Made by a program: the position numbers and the translations under genes. From contig JANXMB010000010.1 in the NCBI GenBank assembly GCA_025354865.1, positions 1-33,542 on the forward strand: DNA of 33,542 nucleotides, in the 5' to 3' direction. The stretch comes from Acetobacteraceae bacterium (GTDB lineage: Bacteria; Pseudomonadota; Alphaproteobacteria; Acetobacterales; Acetobacteraceae). The notes under the pieces were generated by a model, which was not told the origin of the DNA, did not search any database, and worked only from the letters and a program-made list of their open reading frames with translations. Below, in pieces: positions 24,293-33,258 of the stretch. The stretch's first letter is position 1. The number at the start of each line of letters is the position of its first letter.

Positions 24293-25684
24293 CTAACCCG
24301 CCTCCCGCTCCAGCCGCTCGAAGCGGGCGACATCGGCAGCCTGCATGCGAACCGTCACATGCACATTGCTGTCGGTATCGGTGCGGTCCACGACCTCACC
24401 GTGCCGATACAGCCATGCGAGACGGGCGCCAGCCTCCGGCGGGATGTCGTATTCCATCAATGCCATCCCGGCCGCGACCCGCGCATCGATCACCGCCATC
24501 AGGGTCGCCAATCCGTCGCCGGTTATGGCCGAAACAGCCACGCCACCCGGCCGGACCGCGATCTCGTGCACGCCGCCGAGCAGATCGGCTTTGTTCAGCA
24601 CTTCGATGGTGCGGGAGGGCCAGGATTCGTCGAGCGCACCGTCGGCGACCATCTCATCCAGCACCTTCATCACGTCGGTACGCTGCGCCGCAGTGTCCGG
24701 ATGTGCGGCGTCGCGGATGTGCAAAATCGTGTCGGCCTGGGCCACTTCTTCGAGCGTGGCGCGGAATGCCTCGACCAATTCGTGCGGCAGTTCGCTGATG
24801 AAACCCACGGTATCGGACAGGATGACCCGCCGCCCCGACGGCAAGCGCAATTCCCGCATGGTCGGGTCTAGGGTCGCGAACAACTGGTCTTTGGCGACCA
24901 CTTCCGCCCCAGTCATAGCATTGAACAGCGTGGATTTGCCGGCATTGGTATAACCGACCAAGGCGACCACCGGGAAAGGCACCTTCCGGCGCGCCGACCG
25001 ATGCAGGCCGCGCGTTCGTCGCACCTGCTCCAGGTCTTTTTTCAACCGGACCAGCCGTTCGTCGATCAATCGGCGATCGGCCTCGATTTGGGTTTCACCA
25101 GGGCCGCCGAGGAAGCCGAACCCGCCGCGCTGGCGTTCCAGATGGGTCCAGGACCGCACCAGACGGGACCGCTGATATTCCAGATGCGCCAGTTCGACCT
25201 GCAGTGTGCCTTCTTTGGTCGCGGCGCGTTCGCCGAAGATGTCCAGGATCAGGCCGGTGCGATCGATGACCTTACAACCCCATGCGCGTTCGAGGTTGCG
25301 CTGCTGCACCGGGGTGAGCATGGCATCGACCACCACCACCGCGACGCGATGGCGTTGCAACGCGTGGCCTTGGGCGGACACCTGCCCCTCCCCCAACAGG
25401 GTGGACGGTCGGCGCAGGCGCAGCGGCAGGATGGCTTCGTGCACCACCACCAAGCCGATCGAGGCGCACAGGCCCACGGCCTCTGCCAGCCGAGCCTCTG
25501 CGGCACGCGGCCGCACGGGGGCGCTGTGGTCGTGGGTGCCCAGCGCCGGGGTCACGGATTCGTGACCGAACCGGCTCCATGGTAAAATGACGGCGGCACG
25601 CGTCGGACCCGAGTCGGTCGCAACCCACCTTCGGTCGCGTTCGGCCTCGCCGTCCTCCACCCCGTTGGACGCGTCAGCCGTCAC
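24293..25684 (-). CDS. hflX: Ribosome-dissociating GTPase HflX
   Basis: A GTPase of about 463 residues. From GTG 25684, the HflX N-terminal domain runs to about 180, the [15 protein letters not shown] motif lies at 187-201, a coiled region follows, and the G domain begins at about 238: G1 GYTNAGKST (244-252), G3 DTVGF, G4 NKAD. HflX splits stalled 70S ribosomes, mainly under heat stress. The start is uncertain: no ATG is available between hfq and the domain, GTG 25684 overlaps the end of hfq by 11 bases, and GTG 25660 is the next candidate. The first 60 residues are low in conserved features. It follows hfq in the order common in proteobacteria. Confidence 0.92.
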   Translation of the reverse strand: MTADASNGVEDGEAERDRRWVATDSGPTRAAVILPWSRFGHESVTPALGTHDHSAPVRPRAAEARLAEAVGLCASIGLVVVHEAILPLRLRRPSTLLGEGQVSAQGHALQRHRVAVVVVDAMLTPVQQRNLERAWGCKVIDRTGLILDIFGERAATKEGTLQVELAHLEYQRSRLVRSWTHLERQRGGFGFLGGPGETQIEADRRLIDERLVRLKKDLEQVRRTRGLHRSARRKVPFPVVALVGYTNAGKSTLFNAMTGAEVVAKDQLFATLDPTMRELRLPSGRRVILSDTVGFISELPHELVEAFRATLEEVAQADTILHIRDAAHPDTAAQRTDVMKVLDEMVADGALDESWPSRTIEVLNKADLLGGVHEIAVRPGGVAVSAITGDGLATLMAVIDARVAAGMALMEYDIPPEAGARLAWLYRHGEVVDRTDTDSNVHVTVRMQAADVARFERLEREAG

Positions 25685-25964
25685 TGGCAGCAGAGGCAAG
25701 CTCCCGCGTGGTGCCGGCGGCGGCCGGGACACTAGCCGGGTCGAACAGCATGATCGGTGCGCCTGGCATAACCGTGCTAATGGCGTGTTTGTAGACGAGC
25801 TGTGTGTGCCCATCCCGCCGCAGCAGCACGGAGAAATTGTCGAACCAGGTGATAATCCCCTGCAGTTTGACCCCGTTCACCAGGAAGACGGTAACCGGTG
25901 TCTTGCTTTTCCGCACATGGTTCAGGAACACGTCCTGAACGTTTTGCGCCTTTTCGTTGGCCAC
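25674..25964 (-). CDS. hfq: RNA chaperone Hfq
   Basis: A 96-residue Sm-like hexameric protein that pairs small RNAs with mRNAs. The start is GTG 25964, because AGAAGGA lies about 8 bases upstream and the protein then opens [14 protein letters not shown], the usual Hfq start; a longer frame to 26030 is not Hfq-like. Sm1 is [19 protein letters not shown] (24-42), Sm2 is [14 protein letters not shown] (54-67) with the YKH motif at 58-60. A 29-residue tail after the core is low in complexity ([13 protein letters not shown]). The gene overlaps the likely hflX start and lies 90 bases after the HAD gene end at 26055 on the same strand; that gap should hold its promoter, but I cannot point to one. 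Confidence 0.96.
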   Translation of the reverse strand: MANEKAQNVQDVFLNHVRKSKTPVTVFLVNGVKLQGIITWFDNFSVLLRRDGHTQLVYKHAISTVMPGAPIMLFDPASVPAAAGTTRELASAASDG

Positions 25965-26054
25965 TTCGCAAATCCTTCTTGTTAGCCATCGCTGGCGGTC
26001 CGGCGGCGGCTCGTGGCTCGGCCGTCGCATCGCTTACTTTAGCGTCACACACCC

Positions 26055-26705
26055 TCAGGCAAGCAAGCGTAGTTCGTCGGCCAGGTGGTATGCGCTGAGG
26101 AAGTGGATATGCGGGGCGGCATGTTCAACACCCCCATCGTGAGAAGCATCGCCAACCAGCACGGCAGTGACGCCGGCCGCCCGCGCGGCGACCATGTCCA
26201 GGGCGGTGTCGCCGAGGTACCAAACCGATGCATCGGCCACGCGCCCCAGCCGTTCGAGCGCCAAAAATATCGGCGCGGGGCTGGGTTTATCGGCAACGGC
26301 ATCGCCGGCACCGATCACCGACCCGAAATGGCGATCCCAGCCGAGATGCGCGACCTCGGCCCGCAGAAAATCGCCCGCCTTGTTGGACACGACGCCTTGT
26401 GTCCAGGGCGCGCCGGCGATCAGCGCCTCGGCCGCACCAGGCATCGGTTGCACGAATTCCAGATGCCGTTCGCGAAAAGCTGCGTAGAAAATGTCGCGGG
26501 CTTCTTCCCAGCGATCGCCGAACATCGGCGGGAAGCTTTCCTTCAGGGCCACGCGCACGCGGCTTTTGGTCTCCTGCACGGTCCAAAGCGGCTTATCGAA
26601 CGCGGCAAAGGCTGCATTCAGCGCGCCCGCAATGGCGGCCCAGCCGTCCACCAGCGTATTGTCCCAATCGTAAAGCAGCAGCGACGGCCGGGGCCGCCCT
26701 GCCAT
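26055..26705 (-). CDS. HAD-family hydrolase (phosphoglycolate-phosphatase-like)
   Basis: A 216-residue cytosolic phosphatase. HAD motifs are complete: motif I DWDNT (nucleophile Asp13, acid Asp15), motif II SNK (Ser107), motif III Lys140 in ADKPSP, motif IV GDTALDM (Asp166, Asp170). A helical cap at about 20-85 makes it class C1, like Gph. The ATG at 26705 shares one base with the stop of the upstream gene (TGATG). The substrate is unknown; a sugar or nucleotide phosphate would suit the surface-type neighbours. Confidence 0.9.
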   Translation of the reverse strand: MAGRPRPSLLLYDWDNTLVDGWAAIAGALNAAFAAFDKPLWTVQETKSRVRVALKESFPPMFGDRWEEARDIFYAAFRERHLEFVQPMPGAAEALIAGAPWTQGVVSNKAGDFLRAEVAHLGWDRHFGSVIGAGDAVADKPSPAPIFLALERLGRVADASVWYLGDTALDMVAARAAGVTAVLVGDASHDGGVEHAAPHIHFLSAYHLADELRLLA

Positions 26706-27982
26706 CACGACCGCCCCTTGGCCAGCCGCGTGAGGGCCAGGGCGTTGGTGCAGACCTTCATCCAATTGTCGAACGAGAAGCCGTATGCATTATTTTCCGG
26801 CGCGAACCGATCCATGTAGCCTTTCAACAGGCCGGGCATCAGGACTTCCACCGTTCCGGGCGGGCGGTTGCGTTCCGTTGGCACGACCCACAGCAAGGTA
26901 TTGTCGCCTCGGCGACGCAGCGCCATCAGCAATGGCAGCACTTCTTCGTCGGTGACCGGGGCATTGCGCTTGTATATGAAGATCTTCTCGCCGTCGGCCA
27001 GTTCGTCCACGAATTCGCGCCGCAGGTATTTCAGGCGCGCCGCTTCCTGTTCGCGTATCAGCCAGATGCTGCGCTGCCCTTCGTAGATGAAGCTATGGTA
27101 GACTAGCCCGAATTTCTTCTCGTGCACCATGTATTCGCGGGGCGCATCGCCGGACAAATAAGGTTCGACGTCTTCCGATTCGCCCAATCCTTCGAAATCG
27201 GTATCCAGACCGCGAATGAGGGAGCGCATGAACGTGCTCGAAAACCGCAACAGGCCTAAGGGTTCCGCGCCGGTGCGGCGCTGCACCAAGCCGAACTCGC
27301 AATTCTCCCCCAGGCTTTCGAACTGCTCGGCCAACTGAGCGAAATCGAGCTTCGTACGATCCATCGTCCACTGCGCCAGATCGCCCCGTTGCGGCATACC
27401 GAATATATCGCCGCCCCAATCCATCATCGTACCGGGGGGGGTGTGCCATGGGCGATCGGCCGGGCCTGCCGAAAGCCGATAAAGCCTGGCTTCGGCCAGC
27501 GAGAACGCCAGCAAACGGTTGTCTTCCGTGGCGGTGAAATCGGACGGGCGTGCGGCGTCGGGGTGTTGCAGCACGATCGTCAACTGGCCGGCCTGGCGCA
27601 CGGAAGCGGCCGGGATACGATAGCCGAGCAGGGTCGAACGCGCGAAAGAGGAGGAGCCGACAACGGTGCCATTGACCGAGACGATCAACCGCTGCGCGAT
27701 GAGATCGGGTGCATGGACAAACGGCACCAAATCGAGTGTTAAAATATACTCATCGGTAGCAGCATGGTCGGCATCCATGGGTGCAGGGATACAAAGCTGG
27801 CTTTCCGCGCCGATAGCCCAGGTAAACGCGGGTTCGGCCTGCGCCCAGCCATCCGAGAGATAGGTCTGGCTGTTGCCGGTCGCCCCAAAATCGATCGCGC
27901 GTTCCAGTATTACCGTCATTCTCCCGCTACCGATCGAGGGCCAGCGATACACCGACACCGCCGCACACTCATTCTGTTTCAT
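26705..27982 (-). CDS. Uncharacterised two-domain protein: N-terminal beta-sandwich module plus SLGENC domain (possible papain-like fold)
   Basis: A protein of about 425 residues with no signal peptide. Residues 30-170 form a predicted beta-sandwich module (starts IDFG, then YLSDGW, FTW, SVNGTVVG, DNRLLAF) that recurs at the C-terminus of the sulfotransferase-like protein encoded next. Residues 215-425 hold a second domain with FESLGENCEFGLVQRR (221-236), RFSSTF, VYHSF (His296) and KIFIYKRN (333-340). The order SLG-x2-C, then a His, then an FIY/FIR strand recalls the DUF1796 putative papain-like cysteine peptidases; this is a motif-level guess, with Cys228 as candidate nucleophile. Start is unsure: ATG 27982 or ATG 27919 (MTVILERA), neither with a well-spaced binding site. 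It is coupled to the HAD gene. Confidence 0.65.
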   Translation of the reverse strand: MKQNECAAVSVYRWPSIGSGRMTVILERAIDFGATGNSQTYLSDGWAQAEPAFTWAIGAESQLCIPAPMDADHAATDEYILTLDLVPFVHAPDLIAQRLIVSVNGTVVGSSSFARSTLLGYRIPAASVRQAGQLTIVLQHPDAARPSDFTATEDNRLLAFSLAEARLYRLSAGPADRPWHTPPGTMMDWGGDIFGMPQRGDLAQWTMDRTKLDFAQLAEQFESLGENCEFGLVQRRTGAEPLGLLRFSSTFMRSLIRGLDTDFEGLGESEDVEPYLSGDAPREYMVHEKKFGLVYHSFIYEGQRSIWLIREQEAARLKYLRREFVDELADGEKIFIYKRNAPVTDEEVLPLLMALRRRGDNTLLWVVPTERNRPPGTVEVLMPGLLKGYMDRFAPENNAYGFSFDNWMKVCTNALALTRLAKGRS

Positions 27983-28281
27983 CCTAAGATAGCAAAATTG
28001 CAACCCCCGCCATGTAGGTTTATGTCGGTCTGTTCAATTAACGCGCGAGATGCTCAAAAATTCCGCATTCCAATCGATTGATTCATCTGCATGTCTGCGG
28101 CGCATCGTTTTGACTATCCGCCGACGTCTGGTTTTCGGATCGATCAACGCAATACGACACGTTGTTGTTACAATCGACCGTCGGGAAGGCGATTTGGCTT
28201 CCGCCCACCGAGATATCCTCCCTTTATACTGAGGGTATGCGAATGCACAATATCGTCGCACGCCACCGCGTCGATGTCGCC
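27983..28281. other. Non-coding, AT-richer gap between the SLGENC gene and the repeat element
   Basis: The roughly 300 bases here are visibly poorer in G+C than the neighbours, notably at 28018-28180. Two short opposite frames (28034-28318 minus, 28050-28232 plus) exist but lack binding sites and known features. The stretch probably carries the promoter of the SLGENC gene; I see no convincing -35/-10 pair. Confidence 0.5.
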
Positions 28282-28368
28282 ATAGATCGCGATGCGTTCG
28301 CGCTCGCTCACGTATCACGCTCTAACGTATTGTTTGTTTGCGCGATTCAGACCTTCGATCATCGCACT
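28282..28368 (-). repeat. Variant copy of the bipartite hairpin repeat
   Basis: Read on the minus strand, the copy starts one base after the TAG of the sulfotransferase-like gene. It keeps both halves of the 13296 element but lacks 15 bases of the first hairpin; the loss falls between two AGGT direct repeats of the full copy. The second half matches closely, ending in ATCGCGATCTA (28282-28292), with a changed opposite arm that weakens the stem. Confidence 0.75.
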
Positions 28369-30075
28369 CTAATGGCTCGGCTTGTGCACCGTCATCAACA
28401 CGATACGGTGCAGCGCGAATGCCAACAACCGATCGTCGTCGATGCCGCTGAGTTCCTTCGGGCGGGCGGCCGTCCGAAGATGCAGCGTTATCTCGACCGG
28501 TTCGCGGTCCCGCAACAGGTCGCGCGGGAGTTCGCACTCGATCACTGCGATATCCCGAACATGCGCTTCGCCAACGATAGTGCCGTTAACCGCGACCTCG
28601 ATATGCTGGGAAGGAATTTTTCCCTCGACGACATAGGGATTGCCAATCAGGCGCAAGACGCACAATGCGCCGGGAGGCATGGCTGGCAGTTCCAGACGGC
28701 TGCTCGCGGCGTTGGTCCAGGTGAACGTGCGTTCGGTGACCGACCAGCCATCCAGCTGGTAATCGCGGCCGGTGCCATTTTCCCCGAAGTCGATGGATTT
28801 CAAAATCTGCGTGCTCGGCCCGGTGGGGTCGGCGGCGCGTGCGGCTTGCAGGTGCAGATCGACCGCATACGGTTCCTCGGCCGCCAACAGGTTCGGTTTG
28901 CCGGACGCACCCGCCCGTTTGGCCACTGGCGTTAACGAAGCCGGTAGCCCGTCCAGTAACCAGTCCCCCGCGAGGCGGGCAATTTCCATCCCCGTCACCG
29001 ATGCTTTGCCGGTCTGTTCCAACGCCCAACCGACGAGATCGAACAATTTCTTGTCCTCCGCGATCGCCGGTTGGAGCGCTTCGGCATAGAGCCATTGCAC
29101 TTCGTTCCTGGATAGGATCGGTTCGGAACGATTGTGATGCTGGCTCGCAGCAATGCCCCATCTTTCCAGCAACCAACGATCGTAACTACCGGTCGTCGCG
29201 ATCTCCACATCGTGGACGACGATCCGGTCGATCGCCGCAGCGAAAGTCCCCGCCATACCGCGCCCCAGAAAGGTACAGGCTCGGTTTGGTTGAGTAATTT
29301 CCGGGTGCAGCAACACACGGGTCGCCAAATCCTTGAGTTCGCGATTGCTACATTCCTCCGGCAAGCGATCCATCCCGAGATAGTTCAAGATCTCGGCCGT
29401 ATCGAGGTTTTTGCCCAAGGGGTCCTGCCGCAACCGCCCGACCGCGTAATTCGCCTGCGACAGCATTTGATCCAGTGGATCGCGTATAACCGTAAAAATC
29501 CGATCCACCGACCGCGCGCCCGCGTTGTAGACATACTCGCCCAATTCCATGTGGCCATGCACGAAGACGCGTTCGTGATGCCGAGCGAGGCGGGCGATCC
29601 CGGCGACGGTGAGGAGGAATTCCCGTTCGGTCAGCCAACCGTCGATTTCAAGCAGCTTCGGCATCGGCAATTGCCGACTGGCCAAGTTGATAATCAAGTC
29701 GGTGCCGGCACATTTTGGTACATGGATAAAAACATCCCGCGCCTTCTCGGGAAAGGCGTTCAGGAAATTGGCCATGATCGACCGGCGGAAATCGTCGCCT
29801 ATCAGCAGAGTTTTGAAAAACAGCCGCGCATCGAACCCCTCGAACGACCTTGCAGCGGCGATATCGCCCGGCGGCAAACCGAGGATTGCCAGATAGACGT
29901 CGCCAGGGGTTATCCCGGTGAAATCGACCATCTCCAATAAACTGTCGAGTTCACGATCCGGGGTCAGATGCTCCAGCAGCGAAAACACATCCCGCAGTGT
30001 ACGAGGCATGGGCAGTTTGCGACGGGCCACCGCCAGAACAACATCCCGCTGGGTTTCGGCGGCCTGGTCGGACAT
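28369..30075 (-). CDS. Sulfotransferase-family protein with C-terminal beta-sandwich module
   Basis: A 568-residue protein with no signal peptide. Residues 115-350 look like a sulfotransferase (Sulfotransfer_2 type): FIHVPKCAGTD (116-126) is the PAPS 5'-phosphosulfate loop, and TVIRDPLDQMLSQANY (195-210) is the 3'-phosphate site. Such enzymes move sulfate from PAPS to carbohydrates or other acceptors. Residues 1-110 are helical with no motif I know. Residues 427-560 form the beta-sandwich module shared with the SLGENC protein (IDFG, YQLDGW, FTW, AVNGTIVG, DDRLLAF). The ATG at 30075 has GGAGG at 30086-30090, ten bases upstream. It is followed directly by the hairpin repeat, then 27983-28281, then the SLGENC gene. 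The acceptor is unknown; cell-surface polysaccharide is plausible. Confidence 0.72.
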   Translation of the reverse strand: MSDQAAETQRDVVLAVARRKLPMPRTLRDVFSLLEHLTPDRELDSLLEMVDFTGITPGDVYLAILGLPPGDIAAARSFEGFDARLFFKTLLIGDDFRRSIMANFLNAFPEKARDVFIHVPKCAGTDLIINLASRQLPMPKLLEIDGWLTEREFLLTVAGIARLARHHERVFVHGHMELGEYVYNAGARSVDRIFTVIRDPLDQMLSQANYAVGRLRQDPLGKNLDTAEILNYLGMDRLPEECSNRELKDLATRVLLHPEITQPNRACTFLGRGMAGTFAAAIDRIVVHDVEIATTGSYDRWLLERWGIAASQHHNRSEPILSRNEVQWLYAEALQPAIAEDKKLFDLVGWALEQTGKASVTGMEIARLAGDWLLDGLPASLTPVAKRAGASGKPNLLAAEEPYAVDLHLQAARAADPTGPSTQILKSIDFGENGTGRDYQLDGWSVTERTFTWTNAASSRLELPAMPPGALCVLRLIGNPYVVEGKIPSQHIEVAVNGTIVGEAHVRDIAVIECELPRDLLRDREPVEITLHLRTAARPKELSGIDDDRLLAFALHRIVLMTVHKPSH

Positions 30076-30252
30076 GATCGTCGAGCCTCCGAAGAATTGA
30101 TAAACATCGCATGAGCGGATTATCTCCCGCTGTCTTAGGCGGAAGTATAGCCACCAATTTCATCGAGGATTTATAAAACCGACGCACGATTTGTTGAAAA
30201 TCGTATTAATGCGCCTTTTGTCGATCAACCCGCCGACATGCGGAATACGCGG

Positions 30253-30504
30253 CTAACCGCCACCGATTTTCGGGATCAAAACGATCTCGCTACCCGGCCG
30301 CAATACCGCGCCGTAGGCATCCTGATAGATTTCGCCGTCGATCGCGACGGCCATGCTTTCCTCCACCTGGGTTCCCAGACCGGGGAAACATTTTTCCAGT
30401 TCCAGGATCAGGCGGCGAAAGTTGGTTGCCTCAACCTCGAATTCCGTGACGCCGCCAGTGAGGGCGAGCGACGCGGAACCCGAGGCGAGGACAACCTTAG
30501 GCAC
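30253..30504 (-). CDS. MoaD/ThiS-family ubiquitin-fold sulfur-carrier-like protein
   Basis: An 83-residue protein with the MoaD/ThiS beta-grasp pattern: NFRRLILELEKCFPGL (28-43), VAIDGEIY (53-60), LRPGSEIVLIPKIGGG at the end. The C-terminal Gly-Gly, needed for adenylation and thiocarboxylation in this family, is present (Gly82-Gly83, in fact a triple Gly). The GTG start at 30504 is three bases after the stop of the molybdopterin subunit, so it is the last gene of the molybdenum hydroxylase operon. It might provide sulfur for molybdopterin or for the Mo ligand of that enzyme. It is distinct from a standard moaD, which usually sits beside moaE. Confidence 0.75.
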   Translation of the reverse strand: MPKVVLASGSASLALTGGVTEFEVEATNFRRLILELEKCFPGLGTQVEESMAVAIDGEIYQDAYGAVLRPGSEIVLIPKIGGG

Positions 30505-30507
30505 GTA

Positions 30508-32775
30508 TCAGCCGGCGGCGTCGATAGCCGCGCGTACCTTCGGGGGCGACATGGGCAGATCCGGCATGCGGAGCCCGATGGCGCCCTTGATGGCGTTGGA
30601 AATCGCGGCCATCGGCGGGACGATCGGCACTTCGCCCACGCCGCGCGCCCCGAAGGGATGGCGGGGGTTCGGCACTTCGACCAGCACGGCTTCGATCATC
30701 GGCAGATCGGACGCAACCGGGCAGCGGTAGTCGAGGAACCCGGGGTTATCCATCTGGCCTTTGTCGTTGTAGATATACTCCTCGCTCAGCGCCCAGCCGA
30801 TGCCTTGCACGGCGCCGCCTTGGATCTGGCCTTCGACGTAGGACGGGTGGATGGCCTTGCCGACGTCCTGGATCGCCGTATAGCGGACGATTTCGACCTT
30901 ACCGGTCTCCTTGTCCACCGCAACGTCGCAGATATGCGCGCCGAAGCCCGCGCCCGCGCCCTGAGCGTTGACCGACACTTCCGCGTTGATCGGACCGCCG
31001 GTGCGGCCCTGCTTCGCGGCAATGGCGGCGAGGTCCAACGGCTCGAACGCGCCGGCGTTGGTGCCGGCGGGAACGGCCTTGCCATCCTGCCATTCCACCG
31101 CATCGACCGGGATATCCCAGGTCTGCGCCGCTCGGGCTTTCAGTTGCTCCACGACCTTTTCGGCGGCTTGCGTCACCGCCATGCCGGTGGCGAACGTCAC
31201 GCGCGAACCGCCGGTCAGGAAGGTGAAGCCGATCGAGGCCGTGTCGGCGACGATGGTGCGAACCTTGGACACCGGAACGCCCAACACTTCCGCAGTCATC
31301 ATGCCCATCGAAGCGCGCGAACCACCGATGTCGGGGCTGCCCGTGGCAACCATGACGGTGCCATCTTCGTTGATATGCACGGTGGCCGAGGATTCGCCGC
31401 CGATGTTGAACCAGAAGCCGACTGCGAGGCCGCGCCCGTGCCCTTCGGCCAGCGGCGCCTTCCAATGCGGATGCGCGCGGGTCGCTGCCAGCACCTGCGT
31501 GAAGCCGATGTTGGTGTGGCTGACGCCGTAGTGGGTCTTGCTGCCGTTGACGACCGCGTTCTTCTCACGCAGCACCAGCGGGTCCATGCCCAGTTTGCGC
31601 GCCAGATCGTCCACGGCGCATTCCACCGCGAACGAGCTGATCGGCGCACCCGGGGCGCGGTAGGCGGCGACCTTCGGGCGGTTGGACACAACGTCGTAAC
31701 CCAGCACGTCGACGTTCGGGATGTCGTACATCGCGAAGCCGCACATGCAGCCCGGCCCGATCGGGGACCCGGCGAATGCACCGGCCTGGAACTTCAGCAC
31801 CTGCTGCGCCGCAACGATGGTGCCGTCTTTCTTGGCGCCGAGTTTCACGGTCACCGAAGCGCCGGATGTCGGGCCGGAACCGCGGAACACGTCTTCGCGC
31901 GACATCTGCATTTTCACCGGCTTGCCGGCCTTGCGCGACAGCGCGACAGCCACCGGTTCCAAATAGATGAGGGTCTTGCCACCGAAACCGCCGCCGATTT
32001 CCGCCGGATTGACCCGGATATTCGCCATATCCAGACCCAGCAGCTTCGCCGTGTAGGCCCGGACCATGAAGTGACCCTGGCTGGAGGCGTGAATCGTGAC
32101 CTGACCGTCGGCATTGTAGTTCGCGAGGCAGGCATGCGGCTCGATATAGGCCTGATGCACCGGCTTCGTGGTGTAGCTATCCTCGAAGATGACTTCGGCT
32201 TCGGCGAAACCGGCGTCGATGTCGCCCTTCTTGAAGGTCACGACCTTCGCGATGTTGGACGCCTTGGTCGGCTTCGGGTTGACGCCAGCAGTGAACATAT
32301 CGTCGTGCAGGACCGGCGCACCGTCTTTCATCGCGTCATCGACATCGATGACATGCGGCAGCACGTCGTACTGCACGGCGATGAGGGCCAGGGCCTGTTC
32401 GGCGACCGCAGGCGTCACCGCAGCGACGGCGGCCAACGCATGGCCCTCGTACAGAACCTTGCCGCGCGCCATGATGTTGCACGACAAATCCCGGAAGTTC
32501 ATCGGGCCTTCGCCAACGAACGCTTCTTCCGACGCGATGTTCGGGAAGTCGGCCGAGGTGATGACCGCGTAAACCCCCTTCAGGGCTTCCGCCTTGGACG
32601 TGTCGATCGACACGATGCGGGCATGCGCGTGCGGGGAGCGCAGGATTTTGCCCCACAGCATGCCGGATGCTCGGGTATCGGCGGAAAACACCGCCCGTCC
32701 GGTCACCTTATCCACCCCGTCCGGACGGACAGGGCGGGTGCCAACGACTTTGAGGTCGCTATTGATGTAATTCAT
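30508..32775 (-). CDS. Xanthine-dehydrogenase-family molybdopterin-binding subunit
   Basis: The 755-residue catalytic subunit of a molybdenum hydroxylase. The N-terminal domain GTRPVRPDGVDKVTGRAVFSADT (12-34) and the two molybdopterin domains are present: GGGFGGKTLIYLEPVA (about 260), KVAAYRAPGAP (active-site loop), and HPFGARGVGEVPIVPP with the catalytic Glu715. The CO dehydrogenase loop AYRCSFR is not present, so it is an aldehyde/xanthine/acyl-CoA type enzyme. It hydroxylates or oxidises a carbon with water as oxygen source. The ATG follows the 2Fe-2S subunit stop directly (TAAATG). No signal peptide is seen, so it is cytosolic. The true substrate cannot be given. Confidence 0.92.
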   Translation of the reverse strand: MNYINSDLKVVGTRPVRPDGVDKVTGRAVFSADTRASGMLWGKILRSPHAHARIVSIDTSKAEALKGVYAVITSADFPNIASEEAFVGEGPMNFRDLSCNIMARGKVLYEGHALAAVAAVTPAVAEQALALIAVQYDVLPHVIDVDDAMKDGAPVLHDDMFTAGVNPKPTKASNIAKVVTFKKGDIDAGFAEAEVIFEDSYTTKPVHQAYIEPHACLANYNADGQVTIHASSQGHFMVRAYTAKLLGLDMANIRVNPAEIGGGFGGKTLIYLEPVAVALSRKAGKPVKMQMSREDVFRGSGPTSGASVTVKLGAKKDGTIVAAQQVLKFQAGAFAGSPIGPGCMCGFAMYDIPNVDVLGYDVVSNRPKVAAYRAPGAPISSFAVECAVDDLARKLGMDPLVLREKNAVVNGSKTHYGVSHTNIGFTQVLAATRAHPHWKAPLAEGHGRGLAVGFWFNIGGESSATVHINEDGTVMVATGSPDIGGSRASMGMMTAEVLGVPVSKVRTIVADTASIGFTFLTGGSRVTFATGMAVTQAAEKVVEQLKARAAQTWDIPVDAVEWQDGKAVPAGTNAGAFEPLDLAAIAAKQGRTGGPINAEVSVNAQGAGAGFGAHICDVAVDKETGKVEIVRYTAIQDVGKAIHPSYVEGQIQGGAVQGIGWALSEEYIYNDKGQMDNPGFLDYRCPVASDLPMIEAVLVEVPNPRHPFGARGVGEVPIVPPMAAISNAIKGAIGLRMPDLPMSPPKVRAAIDAAG

Positions 32776-33258
32776 TTAGACGGTCTCCCCTCGCATGACG
32801 GCGGCGGCGTCCATGACGGCCCGAATGACTTTGTCGTAACCCGTGCAACGGCACAGGTTGCCGGCGAGCCAATAGCGGGCTTCGATCTCGGTCGGGTTGG
32901 GGTTCTCATCGAGCAGCGCCTTGGTGGCGACGATCAGACCCGGGGTGCAGAACCCGCATTGCAGCGCAGCGTGCTCCAGGAATTTCTGCTGAATCGGGTG
33001 CAGTTGGTCGCCCTGGGCGATGCCTTCGATCGTCGTGATCGACTTGCCCTCGGCCTCGACACCCAGCATCAGGCAGGAGCAAACCAGCGTGCCGTCCACG
33101 AGGATGGAGCATGCGCCGCAGTCGCCCGACGCGCAGCCTTCTTTCGAACCGGTCAGGCCCACGACGTCGCGCAGCACGTCCAGCATCGTCTGCTGGGTTT
33201 CGCACAGGAACTCGGCGGCTTCGCCGTTGATGGTGGTGGTAACGTGTGACTTGCTCAT
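32776..33258 (-). CDS. [2Fe-2S]-binding subunit of a molybdenum hydroxylase (CoxS-like)
   Basis: A 160-residue electron-transfer subunit. The plant-type ferredoxin cluster uses Cys42, Cys47, Cys50 (GCASGDCGAC) and Cys62; the second cluster uses Cys101, Cys104 (CGFCTPG) and Cys136, Cys138 (NLCRCTGYD). It passes electrons from the Mo centre to the FAD subunit. Its ATG overlaps the FAD subunit stop by TAATG, and the next gene starts right after its own stop, so all subunits are made together. The length is usual (150-170). Confidence 0.95.
   Translation of the reverse strand: MSKSHVTTTINGEAAEFLCETQQTMLDVLRDVVGLTGSKEGCASGDCGACSILVDGTLVCSCLMLGVEAEGKSITTIEGIAQGDQLHPIQQKFLEHAALQCGFCTPGLIVATKALLDENPNPTEIEARYWLAGNLCRCTGYDKVIRAVMDAAAVMRGETV

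Noticed and set aside
28034-28318. Short opposite frames in the gap before the sulfotransferase-like gene
   Set aside because: No ribosome binding site, rich in Arg, and they overlap the repeat element; no protein features.
30076-30252. Promoter boxes upstream of the sulfotransferase-like gene
   Set aside because: TATACT-like and TTGATC-like hexamers exist but with wrong spacing or poor partners, so I do not call a promoter.
30238-33249. A 1003-codon open frame on the plus strand
   Set aside because: It runs exactly antisense to the molybdenum hydroxylase genes, whose motifs are unmistakable. Its composition (rich in Arg, His, Gly, Asp) is the usual mirror of GC-rich genes.
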